Part shown: in pieces, positions 13,136-23,854 of the stretch
How positions within the stretch are numbered: the stretch's first letter is position 1
Layout: every line of letters begins with the position of its first letter
Origin: Pelagibacterales bacterium SAG-MED22
GTDB taxonomy: Bacteria > Pseudomonadota > Alphaproteobacteria > Pelagibacterales > Pelagibacteraceae
DNA: 64,000 bases
Assembly: GCA_014653985.1 (NCBI GenBank)
Contig: JACWDT010000003.1
Location: 53,108 to 117,107, forward strand
Direction: 5' to 3'
Notes under the pieces: model-generated
Told to the model about the DNA's origin: nothing
The model's input: only the letters and a program-made list of their open reading frames with translations
The model's database searches: none
Program-made: the position numbers and the translations under genes

Positions 13136-13849
13136 ATGAATTCATTAGACGCCAATATAAGAGACACTAAAACTAAAGGTGAACTAAATTCCATTAGAGA
13201 AAATGGCAATGTGCCTGCTATAATTTATGGTGGAGAGACTCAAAATGAAAAAGTGGCAATCTCAAAAAAATTATTAAAATCATTAATTGAAAAAGAAAAT
13301 TTTTTATCAAACATAATTTCTTTAAACGTTGATGGAAAAACACAAAATGTTCTTCCTAAAGAAATAAAATACGACATTATAACTGATGAACCTATTCATG
13401 TAGATTTTTTAAGAGTAGTGCCAGGTGTTAAAATTAAAATTGAAGTTCCAGTGAAATTTATTAATCACGAAAGCTCACCAGGACTTAAAAGAGGTGGAGT
13501 GTTAAACATTGTAAGAAGAAAAGTTGAATTGAAATGTCCAAGTGAGAAAATTCCTGAAAATCTTGTGATAGATTTAGATGGAATTGATATTGGTGAGAGT
13601 TTCAAAATTTCATCAATAAGCCTAGATGAAGAGGTAACCCCTACTATTCAAGGAAGAGACTTCGTAATTGCAACTTTAGCGGCTCCAACTGTAATGAAAG
13701 AACCTGAAAAACCAGCAGAAGCAGAAGCAGCTGAGGGAGAAGAAGGTGCAGCAGGAGCAGAAGCTGCCCCTGCAGATGGTGATAAGCCTGCAGCTGAAGG
13801 TGATAAAAAAGAAGGTGAAGATAAAAAATCTGCAGAAGAAAAAAAATAA
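13136..13849 (+). CDS. rplY: 50S ribosomal protein L25/Ctc with Ala/Glu-rich C-terminal tail
   Basis: R..G.VPAIIYGG N-terminus, HVDFLRV, TL5/Ctc domain; followed by pth. Confidence 0.93.
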   Translation: MNSLDANIRDTKTKGELNSIRENGNVPAIIYGGETQNEKVAISKKLLKSLIEKENFLSNIISLNVDGKTQNVLPKEIKYDIITDEPIHVDFLRVVPGVKIKIEVPVKFINHESSPGLKRGGVLNIVRRKVELKCPSEKIPENLVIDLDGIDIGESFKISSISLDEEVTPTIQGRDFVIATLAAPTVMKEPEKPAEAEAAEGEEGAAGAEAAPADGDKPAAEGDKKEGEDKKSAEEKK

Positions 13850-13890
13850 GTTATCAAAATTGAAATTTACTTCTCACTAAAATCCATTAT

Positions 13891-14451
13891 ATGCTTTTAT
13901 TTGTAGGTTTAGGTAACCCAACTCCAGATAGTGAAAATAACAGACATAATGTTGGATTCAAAATAATTGATTCTATTAATAAAAAATTTGGCTTATCAAA
14001 ACAGAAACCAAAATTTAAAGGACTACTTACCACTGGTAACGTTGCTGAACAGAAGGTTTATGCTATCAAGCCATTAACCTTTATGAATAATTCCGGAATA
14101 TGTATTCGAGAACTTATTGAATATTTTAAAATTGATGCTGAAGATGTAATTGTTTTCCACGATGATTTAGATGTTGAATTTGGAAAAATTAAAGCAAAGT
14201 TTGGGGGATCAAGTGCAGGACATAACGGTATAGCATCTATTGATAAATTTATCGGTAAAGATTATTCAAGAGTAAGAGTTGGAATTGGTAAACCAAAAGA
14301 AAATATAGAAGTAAGCGATTATGTTTTACAAAATTTTGATGAGGATGAAATGATGGGGTTAGAAAAAATTACAAAAGATATTACAGACTCCATTTCGATA
14401 TTAGTGAATAAAAAATTAGATTTATTTTCAAGCACAGTAAATAATAAATAA
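13891..14451 (+). CDS. pth: Peptidyl-tRNA hydrolase
   Basis: VGLGNPTPDSENNRHNVGF, KPLTFMNNSG, HDDLDVEFGKIK, GGSSAGHNGI. Confidence 0.97.
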   Translation: MLLFVGLGNPTPDSENNRHNVGFKIIDSINKKFGLSKQKPKFKGLLTTGNVAEQKVYAIKPLTFMNNSGICIRELIEYFKIDAEDVIVFHDDLDVEFGKIKAKFGGSSAGHNGIASIDKFIGKDYSRVRVGIGKPKENIEVSDYVLQNFDEDEMMGLEKITKDITDSISILVNKKLDLFSSTVNNK

Positions 14452-15524
14452 TGAGTTTTAAGTGTGGAATTGTTGGTTTGCCCAATGTTGGTAAATCTAC
14501 TTTGTTTAATGCACTTACAAATTCTAGTAAGGCTCAGGCTGCAAACTTCCCTTTTTGTACAATAGATCCTAATGTAGGAGTTGTTCCAGTTCCAGACGAG
14601 CGACTTGAAAAATTATCCAAAGTTTCTAACTCAAAAAAAACAATTAATACGACAATTTCATTTGTTGATATTGCTGGACTTGTGAAAGGTGCTTCAAAAG
14701 GTGAGGGTTTAGGAAATAAATTTCTTTCTCACATAAGAGAGGTAGATGCTGTAATTCATATGACTAGATGCTTTGACTCTGATGATATTCAAAATGTTAA
14801 TCCAACAGTAGATCCCATTAGAGATTTAGAGATTATTGAAACAGAGATGATGCTTGCAGATTTAGAGTCAATTCAAAAAAGATTAGAAAAAAACAATAAG
14901 AAAAATATAGAGGAAGAGCAACTCAAAATTCTAGAAATTGCATTAGATTGCATAAACAATGATAAAGATATTTCTGTTCTTAAATCTCAATTTGGAACTA
15001 AGCAACTTAATCAAAGTGGATTATTGTCCATTAAACCTAAGATATTTGTTTGTAATGTTGATGAACAAAGTGTGAAAGAAGGTAATAATTATACAAATGG
15101 CTTCATTGAGAAATACGGTGAAGAAAACACTTTAATAGTTTCAGCTGATATTGAAAATCAAATTAACGAATTAGAAAATGAAGAAAAAAAAAACTATATG
15201 GATATGATTGGATTAAAAGATACTGGATTGAGTATGTTAATTCAAAAGGGATACAAAATTCTAGAACTTGATACATATTTTACCTCTGGTCCTGAAGAGA
15301 CAAGAGCTTGGACAATTCAAAAAAACTGTACTGCTCCAAAGGCTGCAGGTGAGATTCACACAGATTTTGAAAAAGGATTTATAAGAGCTGAAACGATTTC
15401 TTATGAAGATTTTGTTTCTAATGACGGTTGGGTGAATTCTAAAACTAATGGAAAAATGAGACTAGAAGGCAAGGACTATATTGTAAAAGACGGGGATGTC
15501 TTAAACTTCCGATTTAACACGTGA
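14451..15524 (+). CDS. ychF: Redox-regulated GTPase/ATPase YchF
   Basis: GIVGLPNVGKSTLFNALT, ANFPFCTIDPNVGVVPVPD, TGS C-terminal domain. Confidence 0.97.
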   Translation: MSFKCGIVGLPNVGKSTLFNALTNSSKAQAANFPFCTIDPNVGVVPVPDERLEKLSKVSNSKKTINTTISFVDIAGLVKGASKGEGLGNKFLSHIREVDAVIHMTRCFDSDDIQNVNPTVDPIRDLEIIETEMMLADLESIQKRLEKNNKKNIEEEQLKILEIALDCINNDKDISVLKSQFGTKQLNQSGLLSIKPKIFVCNVDEQSVKEGNNYTNGFIEKYGEENTLIVSADIENQINELENEEKKNYMDMIGLKDTGLSMLIQKGYKILELDTYFTSGPEETRAWTIQKNCTAPKAAGEIHTDFEKGFIRAETISYEDFVSNDGWVNSKTNGKMRLEGKDYIVKDGDVLNFRFNT

Positions 15525-16280
15525 CCAAATTCTCTTCATGCTGAAATAAACAAGTATTGTTAAAATTATCAAATACACGATAGCCTTGAATCCCATTTGG
15601 TGTCTAGCTTCTAAACTAGGTTCAGCAGCCCACATCAAAAATGTTGTTACATCTTTTGACATTTGCTCAACAGAAGCGTTTGTACCATCAGAATATTCAA
15701 TAATTCCGTCTGATAAAGGTGCCGACATTTTAATTTTTTTACCATACATATATTTATTGTAATGAACACCGTCATCTAAAATCATTCCATTAGGAGCTTC
15801 TTCATAGCCCTGCAATAAAGAATATATATAATCTACTCCGCCTCCTCTAGCTTTTACTAATACTGACATATCTGGAGGGTATGCACCACCATTAGCTGCT
15901 TCAGCTGCTTTAACGTTTTCATAAGGCATCACAAATTTATCGGATAGTTTTCCTGGTCGTTGAAACATTTCACCATCAGCATTTGGCCCATCTGTTACCT
16001 CAAATGAGGCTGCAATTGCTTTAGCTTGAGCCACTGAAAACTCCGGCCCACCCTTTTCAGATAAATTTCTATAACTCAAATATTTCATTGAATGGCAAGC
16101 TGCACAGACTTCCGTATAGACTTGGTACCCTCTTTGAAGTGAGGCTCTATCAAATTTTCCGAATAGACCCTTGAAGGTCCAGTCAGTTTTTAAATACTCG
16201 ACTTTTTCTGCAGAAATTACATTAGTAATTGATACGCAAAGCAATATTATTATTGAAAATAGTTTAAGGATTTTGTTCAC
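15501..16280 (-). CDS. petC: Cytochrome c1 of the bc1 complex
   Basis: CAACHSMK haem site, C-terminal TM anchor, downstream of cytochrome b. Confidence 0.95.
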   Translation of the reverse strand: MNKILKLFSIIILLCVSITNVISAEKVEYLKTDWTFKGLFGKFDRASLQRGYQVYTEVCAACHSMKYLSYRNLSEKGGPEFSVAQAKAIAASFEVTDGPNADGEMFQRPGKLSDKFVMPYENVKAAEAANGGAYPPDMSVLVKARGGGVDYIYSLLQGYEEAPNGMILDDGVHYNKYMYGKKIKMSAPLSDGIIEYSDGTNASVEQMSKDVTTFLMWAAEPSLEARHQMGFKAIVYLIILTILVYFSMKRIWSRVKSEV

Positions 16281-17542
16281 TATTCTATTTTACTTTCCTT
16301 TTTTTTAGCCATGGCCATATTAGGCGATCCTCCCAGTACAGGTTCAGTAATACTTAATGGTAAAGGTATAGTCCTCTCCTTTAACCCTAGCACTGGTAAA
16401 ATAACTAAAAAATGAAGGAAATAATAAGCTGTCGCAACTCTTGCAATCAATAAGTAAAGGCCTTCAGCAGGCATTGCACCCATATAACCTAATATTAAAA
16501 CGTCAGCTACTAGTATCCAATAAAATTGTTTATAGAGTGGTCTAAATACTGCTGATCTTATTTTTGAGGTATCTAGCCAAGGTAAAACAGCTAAAATTAA
16601 AATCGCAGATAACATAGCTACAACTCCAAGCAACTTATCAGGAACTGATCTTAAAATTGCATAAAAAGGTAAGAGATACCACTCTGGCACGATGTGTGCT
16701 GGTGTTACTAACGGATTAGCTTCTATATAATTATCAGCATGACCTAAAATATTAGGCGCATAGAATACAAAAAAAGCAAATACAATCATGAACATCAATA
16801 ATGCAAATCCATCTTTAATCACTATGTAAGGATGAAAAGGAACTGTATCTTTTGATGGTTTTTTAATATCTATTCCAACAGGATTATTGTTACCAGGAAC
16901 ATGTAACGCCCAAATGTGTAAAACTACTAACCCTAAAATTAAAAAAGGTATTAAATAATGTAGAGTAAAAAATCTTGTTAAAGTTGGATTATCCACAGAA
17001 TATCCTCCCCACAACCATGTCACTATACCTTCACCAACAAGTGGAATTGCACTAAATAAGTTTGTTATTACAGTCGCTCCCCAGAAACTCATTTGTCCCC
17101 ATGGTAAAACATAACCCATGAATGCAGCTGCCATCATCAATAAGTAAATAATTATTCCAATTATCCAAATGATTTCTCTTGGAGATTTATATGATCCATA
17201 AAATAATGATCTGAAAATATGAATATAAACTGCTAAGAAAAACATAGAAGCACCATTTGCGTGAATATATCTTATTAACCAACCATAATTAACGTCTCTC
17301 ATTATATGCTCAACACTTTCGAATGCCATGTCAGCATGAGCGATATAATGCATTGCCAAAGTTAAGCCAGTAACAATTTGAGTGATTAGACAGAACGTTA
17401 AAATCCCACCAAACGTCCACCAATAGTTTAAGTTTTTTGGAGTTGGGTAATCAGTTAAATGATTTGCCAAAGTAAGTAATGGCAATCTGTCATTAAACCA
17501 TTTACCTGCTTTTGACTTTGGTGTGTATTCGTGATCACTCAT
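16280..17542 (-). CDS. petB: Cytochrome b of the bc1 complex
   Basis: [42 protein letters not shown]. Confidence 0.97.
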   Translation of the reverse strand: MSDHEYTPKSKAGKWFNDRLPLLTLANHLTDYPTPKNLNYWWTFGGILTFCLITQIVTGLTLAMHYIAHADMAFESVEHIMRDVNYGWLIRYIHANGASMFFLAVYIHIFRSLFYGSYKSPREIIWIIGIIIYLLMMAAAFMGYVLPWGQMSFWGATVITNLFSAIPLVGEGIVTWLWGGYSVDNPTLTRFFTLHYLIPFLILGLVVLHIWALHVPGNNNPVGIDIKKPSKDTVPFHPYIVIKDGFALLMFMIVFAFFVFYAPNILGHADNYIEANPLVTPAHIVPEWYLLPFYAILRSVPDKLLGVVAMLSAILILAVLPWLDTSKIRSAVFRPLYKQFYWILVADVLILGYMGAMPAEGLYLLIARVATAYYFLHFLVILPVLGLKERTIPLPLSITEPVLGGSPNMAMAKKKESKIE

Positions 17543-17547
17543 TTTTT

Positions 17548-18057
17548 TTATCCAATTTTAATTGTGTTAGCGTTAACAAATTCATACTTTGGAACTTCCA
17601 TGTTCCATGGCGCTGGGCCTTTTCTAATTCTTCCAGATGTATCATAATGCGAACCATGACAAGGACAAAACCATCCATTATAATCTCCTTTGTCATTTAA
17701 AGGCACACATCCTAGATGAGTACATACACCTAACATCACTAACCATTCAGGATTTTTTGCTCTGTCTTCATCTTTTTCAGGGTGAATCAAATCTTCCATT
17801 TTAACAGACCTTGCTTCAGCTATTTCTTCCTGCGTTCGTCTTCTTATAAAAACTGGTTTTCCTCTCCAAAGCACGGTAATTGTATTACCTGGTTTTAAAG
17901 AGCTTACATCAACTTCAGTACTAGCTAACGCTTTTACAGACGCATCAGGATTCATTTGGTCCACTAATGGCCAAACAACTGCTGCAACTCCGACTGCTCC
18001 AACAGCATAAGAGGCTGTAAATAAGAAATCTCTTCTCTCTGGTTTTTTATCTGACAC
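17548..18057 (-). CDS. petA: Rieske iron-sulfur protein
   Basis: CTHLGC and CPCHGSHYD cluster motifs, Tat-like/TM N-terminus. Confidence 0.97.
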   Translation of the reverse strand: MSDKKPERRDFLFTASYAVGAVGVAAVVWPLVDQMNPDASVKALASTEVDVSSLKPGNTITVLWRGKPVFIRRRTQEEIAEARSVKMEDLIHPEKDEDRAKNPEWLVMLGVCTHLGCVPLNDKGDYNGWFCPCHGSHYDTSGRIRKGPAPWNMEVPKYEFVNANTIKIG

Positions 18058-18148
18058 GATTAGTAACTGTTTATATTGTCTGTTTTGATTTAAATTACTT
18101 AATATACGAATTCATATAATATAAAATATTAATTTTACTACTGATAGA

Positions 18149-18622
18149 ATGACACAGAATTCAACCATTTCAGGGCCAAAAATTGCATTATATGAGCCGG
18201 ATATTCCACAAAATACAGCAGCAATAATAAGAACTTGTGCCTGTTTAGGTGCAAAACTAGAAATTATTGAGCCATGTGGTTTTCTGGTGTCAGACAAAAG
18301 GTTTAAGAGAGTTGTCATGGACTACATGGATCTTGAACAGATCGAATTTTATCAAAGCTCTGAGAAATTTTTTGAGAAAAAGCAGAATCAGAGAATTGTT
18401 TTAATGACAACCAAGGGATCCATATCTTATACTAAATTTAAGTTTAAATCGGATGATACAATTTTATTTGGCCGTGAAAGTGCGGGTGTTCCTGAAAAGG
18501 TTCACAAACTGATCAAAGATAGATTAAAGATCCCAATGAATGATAAAGTAAGATCACTAAATATTGCTTCATCTGTAGCTATAGTGTTGGCAGAAAGTTT
18601 AAGACAAATTAAATTAATTTAA
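18149..18622 (+). CDS. trmL: tRNA (cytidine/uridine-2'-O-)-methyltransferase, SpoU/TrmL family
   Basis: ALYEPDIPQNTAAIIRTCACLGA, LFGRESAGVP, RSLNIASSVAIVL. Confidence 0.94.
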   Translation: MTQNSTISGPKIALYEPDIPQNTAAIIRTCACLGAKLEIIEPCGFLVSDKRFKRVVMDYMDLEQIEFYQSSEKFFEKKQNQRIVLMTTKGSISYTKFKFKSDDTILFGRESAGVPEKVHKLIKDRLKIPMNDKVRSLNIASSVAIVLAESLRQIKLI

Positions 18623-19450
18623 ATGGACATAGATATTAAAAAAGATCTAACAAGTAATTGGTTTAAACTATTACAAAATGCGATTTGTGATGATATCGTC
18701 AAGCTTGAGAGGAACAAATTTAAATTTAAATCTACTTCTTGGAAAAGGAATACTAAAAAAGATGAGGGGGGTGGAGAATACAGAATTCTTAGCAATGGAA
18801 AAATATTTGAAAAAGTGGGTGTAAATTACTCAAAAGTATATGGAAAATTTCCAAAAAAATTTCAGAAAAATATTCTAGGTGCTGAAAAAGATCCAAGTTT
18901 TTGGGCATCAGGGATATCAATTGTAATGCATATGCAAAATCCTCATATTCCGGCAATGCATTTTAATACTAGGTTCATTTGTACAAAAAAAAATTGGTTT
19001 GGAGGTGGCTTGGATGTCACTCCAGCTATTAAAGATATGAGTGAAAAAAATAATTTTCATAAAAAACTAAAACTTATGTGTGACCAACATGATAAAAAAT
19101 ATTACGCCAAATACAAAAAATGGTGTGATGAATATTTTTATTTACCACATAGAGGTGAGGCAAGAGGAATAGGTGGTATTTTTTTTGATTATAAAAATGA
19201 TAACTTTGAAAAAGATTTTAAATTTGTAAGAGATGTAGGTGTAACATTTCAAATGTTATTTAATAATATTATAAGAAAAAAAATTCCAAAAAAATGGACT
19301 CTAAAAGAAAAAGAGAAGCAGTATATTAAGAGAGGACGTTATGCAGAATTTAACTTATTGTATGACAGAGGAACAAAATTTGGACTTCAAACTGGAGGTA
19401 ATATAGAGGGAATACTAATGTCCTTACCTCCAATTGCAAAATGGAAATAA
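18623..19450 (+). CDS. hemF: Oxygen-dependent coproporphyrinogen III oxidase
   Basis: GGG..RIL, NPHIPAMHFNTRF, WFGGGLDVTP, HRGEARGIGGIFFD, RGRYAEFNLLYDRGT. Confidence 0.97.
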   Translation: MDIDIKKDLTSNWFKLLQNAICDDIVKLERNKFKFKSTSWKRNTKKDEGGGEYRILSNGKIFEKVGVNYSKVYGKFPKKFQKNILGAEKDPSFWASGISIVMHMQNPHIPAMHFNTRFICTKKNWFGGGLDVTPAIKDMSEKNNFHKKLKLMCDQHDKKYYAKYKKWCDEYFYLPHRGEARGIGGIFFDYKNDNFEKDFKFVRDVGVTFQMLFNNIIRKKIPKKWTLKEKEKQYIKRGRYAEFNLLYDRGTKFGLQTGGNIEGILMSLPPIAKWK

Positions 19451-19453
19451 AAA

Positions 19454-19930
19454 ATGGATAAAGAACCAATTACACTGAATGGTCTCAATAAATTAAAAGA
19501 AGAATTAATTTATTTAAAAGAAAAAAAAAGGCCTCAAATAGTAGCTGCAATTGCTGAAGCTAGATCTCACGGAGATTTAAAAGAAAATGCTGAGTATCAT
19601 GCTGCAAAAGAGGAACAATCACATAGCGAAGGACGAATAACAGAAATTAATGACATAATTGCACGAGCAAACGTAATTGATGTAACTAAATTAAATAATG
19701 ACGGTAAAGTAATTTTTGGTTCTACTGTTTATCTTGAAGATTTAGATACCGGAGAAAAAATAAATTATAAAATTGTTGGTAAAGATGAGGCTGATTTAAA
19801 ACAAAAATTAATTTTTTTTCAATCTCCTATCAGTAAGGGTTTAATTGGTAAAAATAAAAAAGATTTAGTTGAAATTACCACTCCATCAGGAGTGAAAAAT
19901 TTTGAGATTAAAGACGTAAAATATATTTAA
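19454..19930 (+). CDS. greA: Transcription elongation factor GreA
   Basis: ITLNGLNKLKEEL, EARSHGDLKENAEYHAAKE. Confidence 0.97.
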   Translation: MDKEPITLNGLNKLKEELIYLKEKKRPQIVAAIAEARSHGDLKENAEYHAAKEEQSHSEGRITEINDIIARANVIDVTKLNNDGKVIFGSTVYLEDLDTGEKINYKIVGKDEADLKQKLIFFQSPISKGLIGKNKKDLVEITTPSGVKNFEIKDVKYI

Positions 19931-21201
19931 CCTTTAGCAATTTTTTGAACTTGTTTATCTGAGATTTGAAAGCCGTTTTGAACCCAAATTTCTTCTATCA
20001 TCTTCAATTTGTTTCCTAAAACTTTGCCTTCAGGGATATTGTACTTTGACATAAGAATATTTGCCCCAACAGGTAAGGTTGGCAAAGTTTTGTTATTATA
20101 AAAATCAAGTAATTTAACTAATTTTTTTTCTAATTTTTTTGAAATAAATAACTTAAAACTAATAATATCAGTTACAGCTTGTCTGCCATTAAAATAAAAA
20201 ATTTTGTTCAAATTTTTTACAGTAAAATAATTAATATTTACTTTTTGCTTATAAAAGTTATCGACAAATTTTATTCTTTTTTGATCTTTATTAGAAATTT
20301 TAAATTTATATAAAAAATAATCTGCGTTATCAGTTCCATCAATAATTAATAATGAAATCAATAAAATAAAATCAATTTTAGATAAATTTTTCTGTGCGTA
20401 TGCATTTAACTTTTTAAAACTTTGAAGATTTTTTAATTGGGGGAAAATAATCTCTATTAACTCAAGGCTTTCTTTATCATTAAATAATTTAATAAACCCA
20501 TCTGATTTTGTTAATTTTTTAAATTCCTCTACAAGTCTTTCAGAAGAAAGTTTTGAAATTCCTCCAATATTTCTTTTAATAGTTTTAAAAATTTCAAGCT
20601 CATGTTTGTTATTAGAATAATTTAAAAAGAAGCGTAGGTATCTTAATATCCTTAAGTAATCCTCTTGAATTCTCTCCTCTGGATTTCCTATAAATTTTAC
20701 TGTTCCACTTTCTATATCTTTTTTACCATAATGTGGATCAAATAAATTTCCATCTTTATCAGAATAAATTGCATTAATAGAAAAATCTCTACGATTTGAA
20801 TCATCTTTCCAGTCTAACGAAAATTCAACTTTAGCATGCCTTCCATCTGTTGAAACATCTTTTCTAAGAGTGGTGATTTCATATTTTTGATCACCTATAA
20901 TTGCAGTAATTGTTCCATGGTCTATTCCTGTTTCATAAAAGTTGATATTATTTTTTTTGAGTACATCACAAACTTCTGTGGGTATTAAGTTTGTGGCTAA
21001 GTCTATATCATCAACTTCTTCTTTTTTTATAATCTTTCTAATACATCCACCAACATATCTGACTTCACTAGTTTCGTTAAAATTGTTTATAGCTTCAAAT
21101 ACTTTATGAGCTGAAGTTTCCTGGGTAATTTTTTTTATGTTTTGACTTATGTAATCAAGATTTCTTGATCTAAAAAATATTTTATCTAAAAATTTATCCA
21201 T
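19927..21201 (-). CDS. cca: CCA tRNA nucleotidyltransferase/poly(A) polymerase family
   Basis: RYVGGCIRK, VDDIDLAT, RRDFSINAI, EDYLRILRYLRF. Confidence 0.95.
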   Translation of the reverse strand: MDKFLDKIFFRSRNLDYISQNIKKITQETSAHKVFEAINNFNETSEVRYVGGCIRKIIKKEEVDDIDLATNLIPTEVCDVLKKNNINFYETGIDHGTITAIIGDQKYEITTLRKDVSTDGRHAKVEFSLDWKDDSNRRDFSINAIYSDKDGNLFDPHYGKKDIESGTVKFIGNPEERIQEDYLRILRYLRFFLNYSNNKHELEIFKTIKRNIGGISKLSSERLVEEFKKLTKSDGFIKLFNDKESLELIEIIFPQLKNLQSFKKLNAYAQKNLSKIDFILLISLLIIDGTDNADYFLYKFKISNKDQKRIKFVDNFYKQKVNINYFTVKNLNKIFYFNGRQAVTDIISFKLFISKKLEKKLVKLLDFYNNKTLPTLPVGANILMSKYNIPEGKVLGNKLKMIEEIWVQNGFQISDKQVQKIAKG

Positions 21202-21204
21202 ATA

Positions 21205-21278
21205 TGGCTGGGGCGCTAGGATTCGAACCTAGGATGCCGGTACCAAAAACCAGTGCCTTACCGCTTGGCTACGCCCCA
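21205..21278 (-). tRNA. tRNA-Gln, anticodon TTG, CCA encoded
   Basis: Reverse-strand TGGGGCGTAGCCAAGCGGTAAGGCACTGGTTTTTGGTACCGGCATCCTAGGTTCGAATCCTAGCGCCCCAGCCA folds as a cloverleaf; acceptor TGGGGCG/CGCCCCA, loop TTTTGGT. Confidence 0.96.
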
Positions 21279-21311
21279 ATATTGTTTTCATATAGCACAA
21301 AAAATCAAAAT

Positions 21312-22157
21312 TTATATAGTTTTTGATACATTGCACCAATAATTTTTAAATTTTCTTTTAAACTGTATCTTTGCCAACTTACAATCTTTTGAGTATTGAT
21401 AATAAGCACAAATAGCTGATCCTGAACCAGTCATCCTAACAAATAAAGGACTATTAAGGTTTTTCAAAAATAACTTTATGTTTTTTAGCCGCGGGTATTT
21501 TAAAAAAGCTATTTTCTCAAGAGCATTAACTTGCTGAATTAAATAGTTTGAACTGAACATTTGTTTTTTTGGAGAATTGAGGTTTGGTTTAGTGAACTTC
21601 CTAACTCCAGAGTATATTTTTTTTGTAGAACATCCAAAGTTAGGTTTGACCAAAAAAGTATTATATTTAGGACACTTTGTGAATTTTTTAATTTGATTGT
21701 TTGATTTCAAGATAGAACTAGAAAAATTTATTCCTAATATCACATCAGATCCAATTGAATTACATAGTTTTTCTATATTTATTTTTGTGAGTTTTATAAT
21801 TTTTTTTTTTATAAAAAAATTTAATATCGCTGCTGCATTCATGGACCCACCACCAAGTCCAGCCTCTTGAGGGATATTTTTTTTAATACTTATTTTAAAT
21901 TTTTTATTTTTTAATAAATTGGATCTATCGAGTAAATTTAGTAACTTTTGAACTGTGTTTTCTTTTTTTATATTCTTTGAAAATTTTCCATAAAAAGAAA
22001 TTTTGTGATTATTGGACTTTATATTTTGAATAGAGATCAAATCGTGTAAGTCAATAAATGAAATAATGCTCTCAATTTTATGCATTGAGTTTCTTTTTCC
22101 TGTAACATTTAGTGCTAAATTAATTTTAGCGTAAGATTTAAGATAATTATTCCTCAT
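21312..22157 (-). CDS. ispE: 4-diphosphocytidyl-2-C-methyl-D-erythritol kinase
   Basis: SYAKINLALNV, PQEAGLGGGSMNAAAIL, MTGSGSAICA. Confidence 0.94.
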   Translation of the reverse strand: MRNNYLKSYAKINLALNVTGKRNSMHKIESIISFIDLHDLISIQNIKSNNHKISFYGKFSKNIKKENTVQKLLNLLDRSNLLKNKKFKISIKKNIPQEAGLGGGSMNAAAILNFFIKKKIIKLTKINIEKLCNSIGSDVILGINFSSSILKSNNQIKKFTKCPKYNTFLVKPNFGCSTKKIYSGVRKFTKPNLNSPKKQMFSSNYLIQQVNALEKIAFLKYPRLKNIKLFLKNLNSPLFVRMTGSGSAICAYYQYSKDCKLAKIQFKRKFKNYWCNVSKTI

Positions 22158-23843
22158 TTAGGAATTTTTAAGGCCTTCAATTACTTTAATATTTATTTTA
22201 TTCCTCATACTGTCTTCAGTATCATCAAACTTTAAAACATTATTCCAAAAATATCGTGCTTGTATTTTGCGATTTAATTTCCACAATATATCTCCGTAAT
22301 GATCGTTCACTATTGGATCCTCAGGCATCAACTCCACCGCCCTTTTAAGATATTTTTCAGCCTCAATGTAATCGTCTATAAGATAATAAGCCCATCCAAT
22401 TGAGTCGATGATATAAGGATCATTACTTTTTGACTCGTATGCCCTTTTCAACATTTCCATTGATTCATCGATTTTATAATCACGTTCTAGCCACGAATAT
22501 GCCAAATAATTAAGAACATAAGCATCATCAGGATTTATTTTTAGAGAATTAAGTAAATCTTCGTCTGCTTTTTTATAATCTCCTAACCTTTCATAGCTTC
22601 CCCCTCTTCGGTAAAATAAATCTGCTCTAAGTTCAGATTGATCATCTAATGTTTCAATAATTTGAGAGTAATATTCAATTGCTTTTTGATAATTTTTTGA
22701 ATTTTTATAAAAATTTGCAATATCAAATTGCATTTTTAAGTTTGGATTATCAATTTGATTAAACTTTGCAGTAATAAACTTTATTGCATTGTCATAATCT
22801 TGTTCCTCAACAATTATTTGAGCTTCTTTTTTTAATCTAAACCAATAATAAAACTCGTCTTTTTTATTAAATTTTGTAATGATTTTTTTAACTTTATTAA
22901 ATTCTTCATTTAAATAATAGTTTTCTACAACCAAAGATAAATTAAACTCAAACTTTGGATTTAAATAATTTGATAAATTTAAATAAAAATTTGATTTCTC
23001 AAAATTATCTTGGGATGAATAAAGATTGGACACCAAAAATAAAAATTCGGAAACAACATCTTTGTGATTTTGACATGAAAAAATTTTATTAAATTCCTTA
23101 AATTTTTTATTCTCTACCCAACTTTTACTTTGGGATAGTAAAATGGTTGAGTTCATATAATCAAATTGACTAACCACATTTTCTGCTGCATTTATTTTAT
23201 TTTTATCAATTAAATAATTAAGATAAAAAAAGATATATCTAGAATAATCTCCTTGTTGACTATTAATTAAATTAAGAAAATAAGCTCCAGTCTTTTCATC
23301 GTTTAAATAACATCTTTGAAAAGTTTCCGCTATTAAAGACAAATTCCCAAAATTTTTTTTATTATTTAAAATTTTTTTATTTTTAAAAGTGTGGATATAT
23401 TGTTTTAAAGCCTCAAAAATAACTAAGTTTATTCTATTTTGATCTTGAAATTTTAAACTTTGAGTTAAATGTTCATCTGCCTCATCAAAATTATTTTTTT
23501 TTAGGCTATCAATAATTAAAATTAAATAGGCGTCGTAAAAATCTGCATTGTCTTTATTACCATTATTTTTGATCACATTAATTGCTTGTGGAATTTTATT
23601 GTCTAAAACTAATGAATTTACATACCTTTTTAAATAAGAGTCATGTTTGTTAAGTAAAACTTTTGAAAGATTGAAAAATTTTAATGCTTTAGAATTATTT
23701 TGATTTTCATATGCAATAATTCCTGAAAAATAATTTGATAAATCCCTAGAATTAAAGTCAGTAAAACTAGTACTTTTAGAATATATGGGTGTCTGATAGA
23801 GTAATCCAATAATAAATACCAATTTTATTAATTTTTTTAACAT
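22158..23843 (-). CDS. Tetratricopeptide-repeat protein with N-terminal signal-like segment
   Basis: Repeated TPR motifs near C-terminus (YYSQIIETLDDQSELRADLFYRRGGSYERLGDYKKADEDLLNSLKINPDDAY). Confidence 0.88.
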   Translation of the reverse strand: MLKKLIKLVFIIGLLYQTPIYSKSTSFTDFNSRDLSNYFSGIIAYENQNNSKALKFFNLSKVLLNKHDSYLKRYVNSLVLDNKIPQAINVIKNNGNKDNADFYDAYLILIIDSLKKNNFDEADEHLTQSLKFQDQNRINLVIFEALKQYIHTFKNKKILNNKKNFGNLSLIAETFQRCYLNDEKTGAYFLNLINSQQGDYSRYIFFYLNYLIDKNKINAAENVVSQFDYMNSTILLSQSKSWVENKKFKEFNKIFSCQNHKDVVSEFLFLVSNLYSSQDNFEKSNFYLNLSNYLNPKFEFNLSLVVENYYLNEEFNKVKKIITKFNKKDEFYYWFRLKKEAQIIVEEQDYDNAIKFITAKFNQIDNPNLKMQFDIANFYKNSKNYQKAIEYYSQIIETLDDQSELRADLFYRRGGSYERLGDYKKADEDLLNSLKINPDDAYVLNYLAYSWLERDYKIDESMEMLKRAYESKSNDPYIIDSIGWAYYLIDDYIEAEKYLKRAVELMPEDPIVNDHYGDILWKLNRKIQARYFWNNVLKFDDTEDSMRNKINIKVIEGLKNS

Positions 23844-23854
23844 TTAGACATTGT

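Noticed and set aside
13648-13857. Minus-strand ORF with Ser/Ala/Pro repeats
   Set aside because: Mirror image of the low-complexity L25 tail
19927-21278. CCA-adding enzyme gene next to a tRNA-Gln that already encodes CCA
   Set aside because: Curious adjacency, but most likely coincidence; no sequence evidence for a functional link
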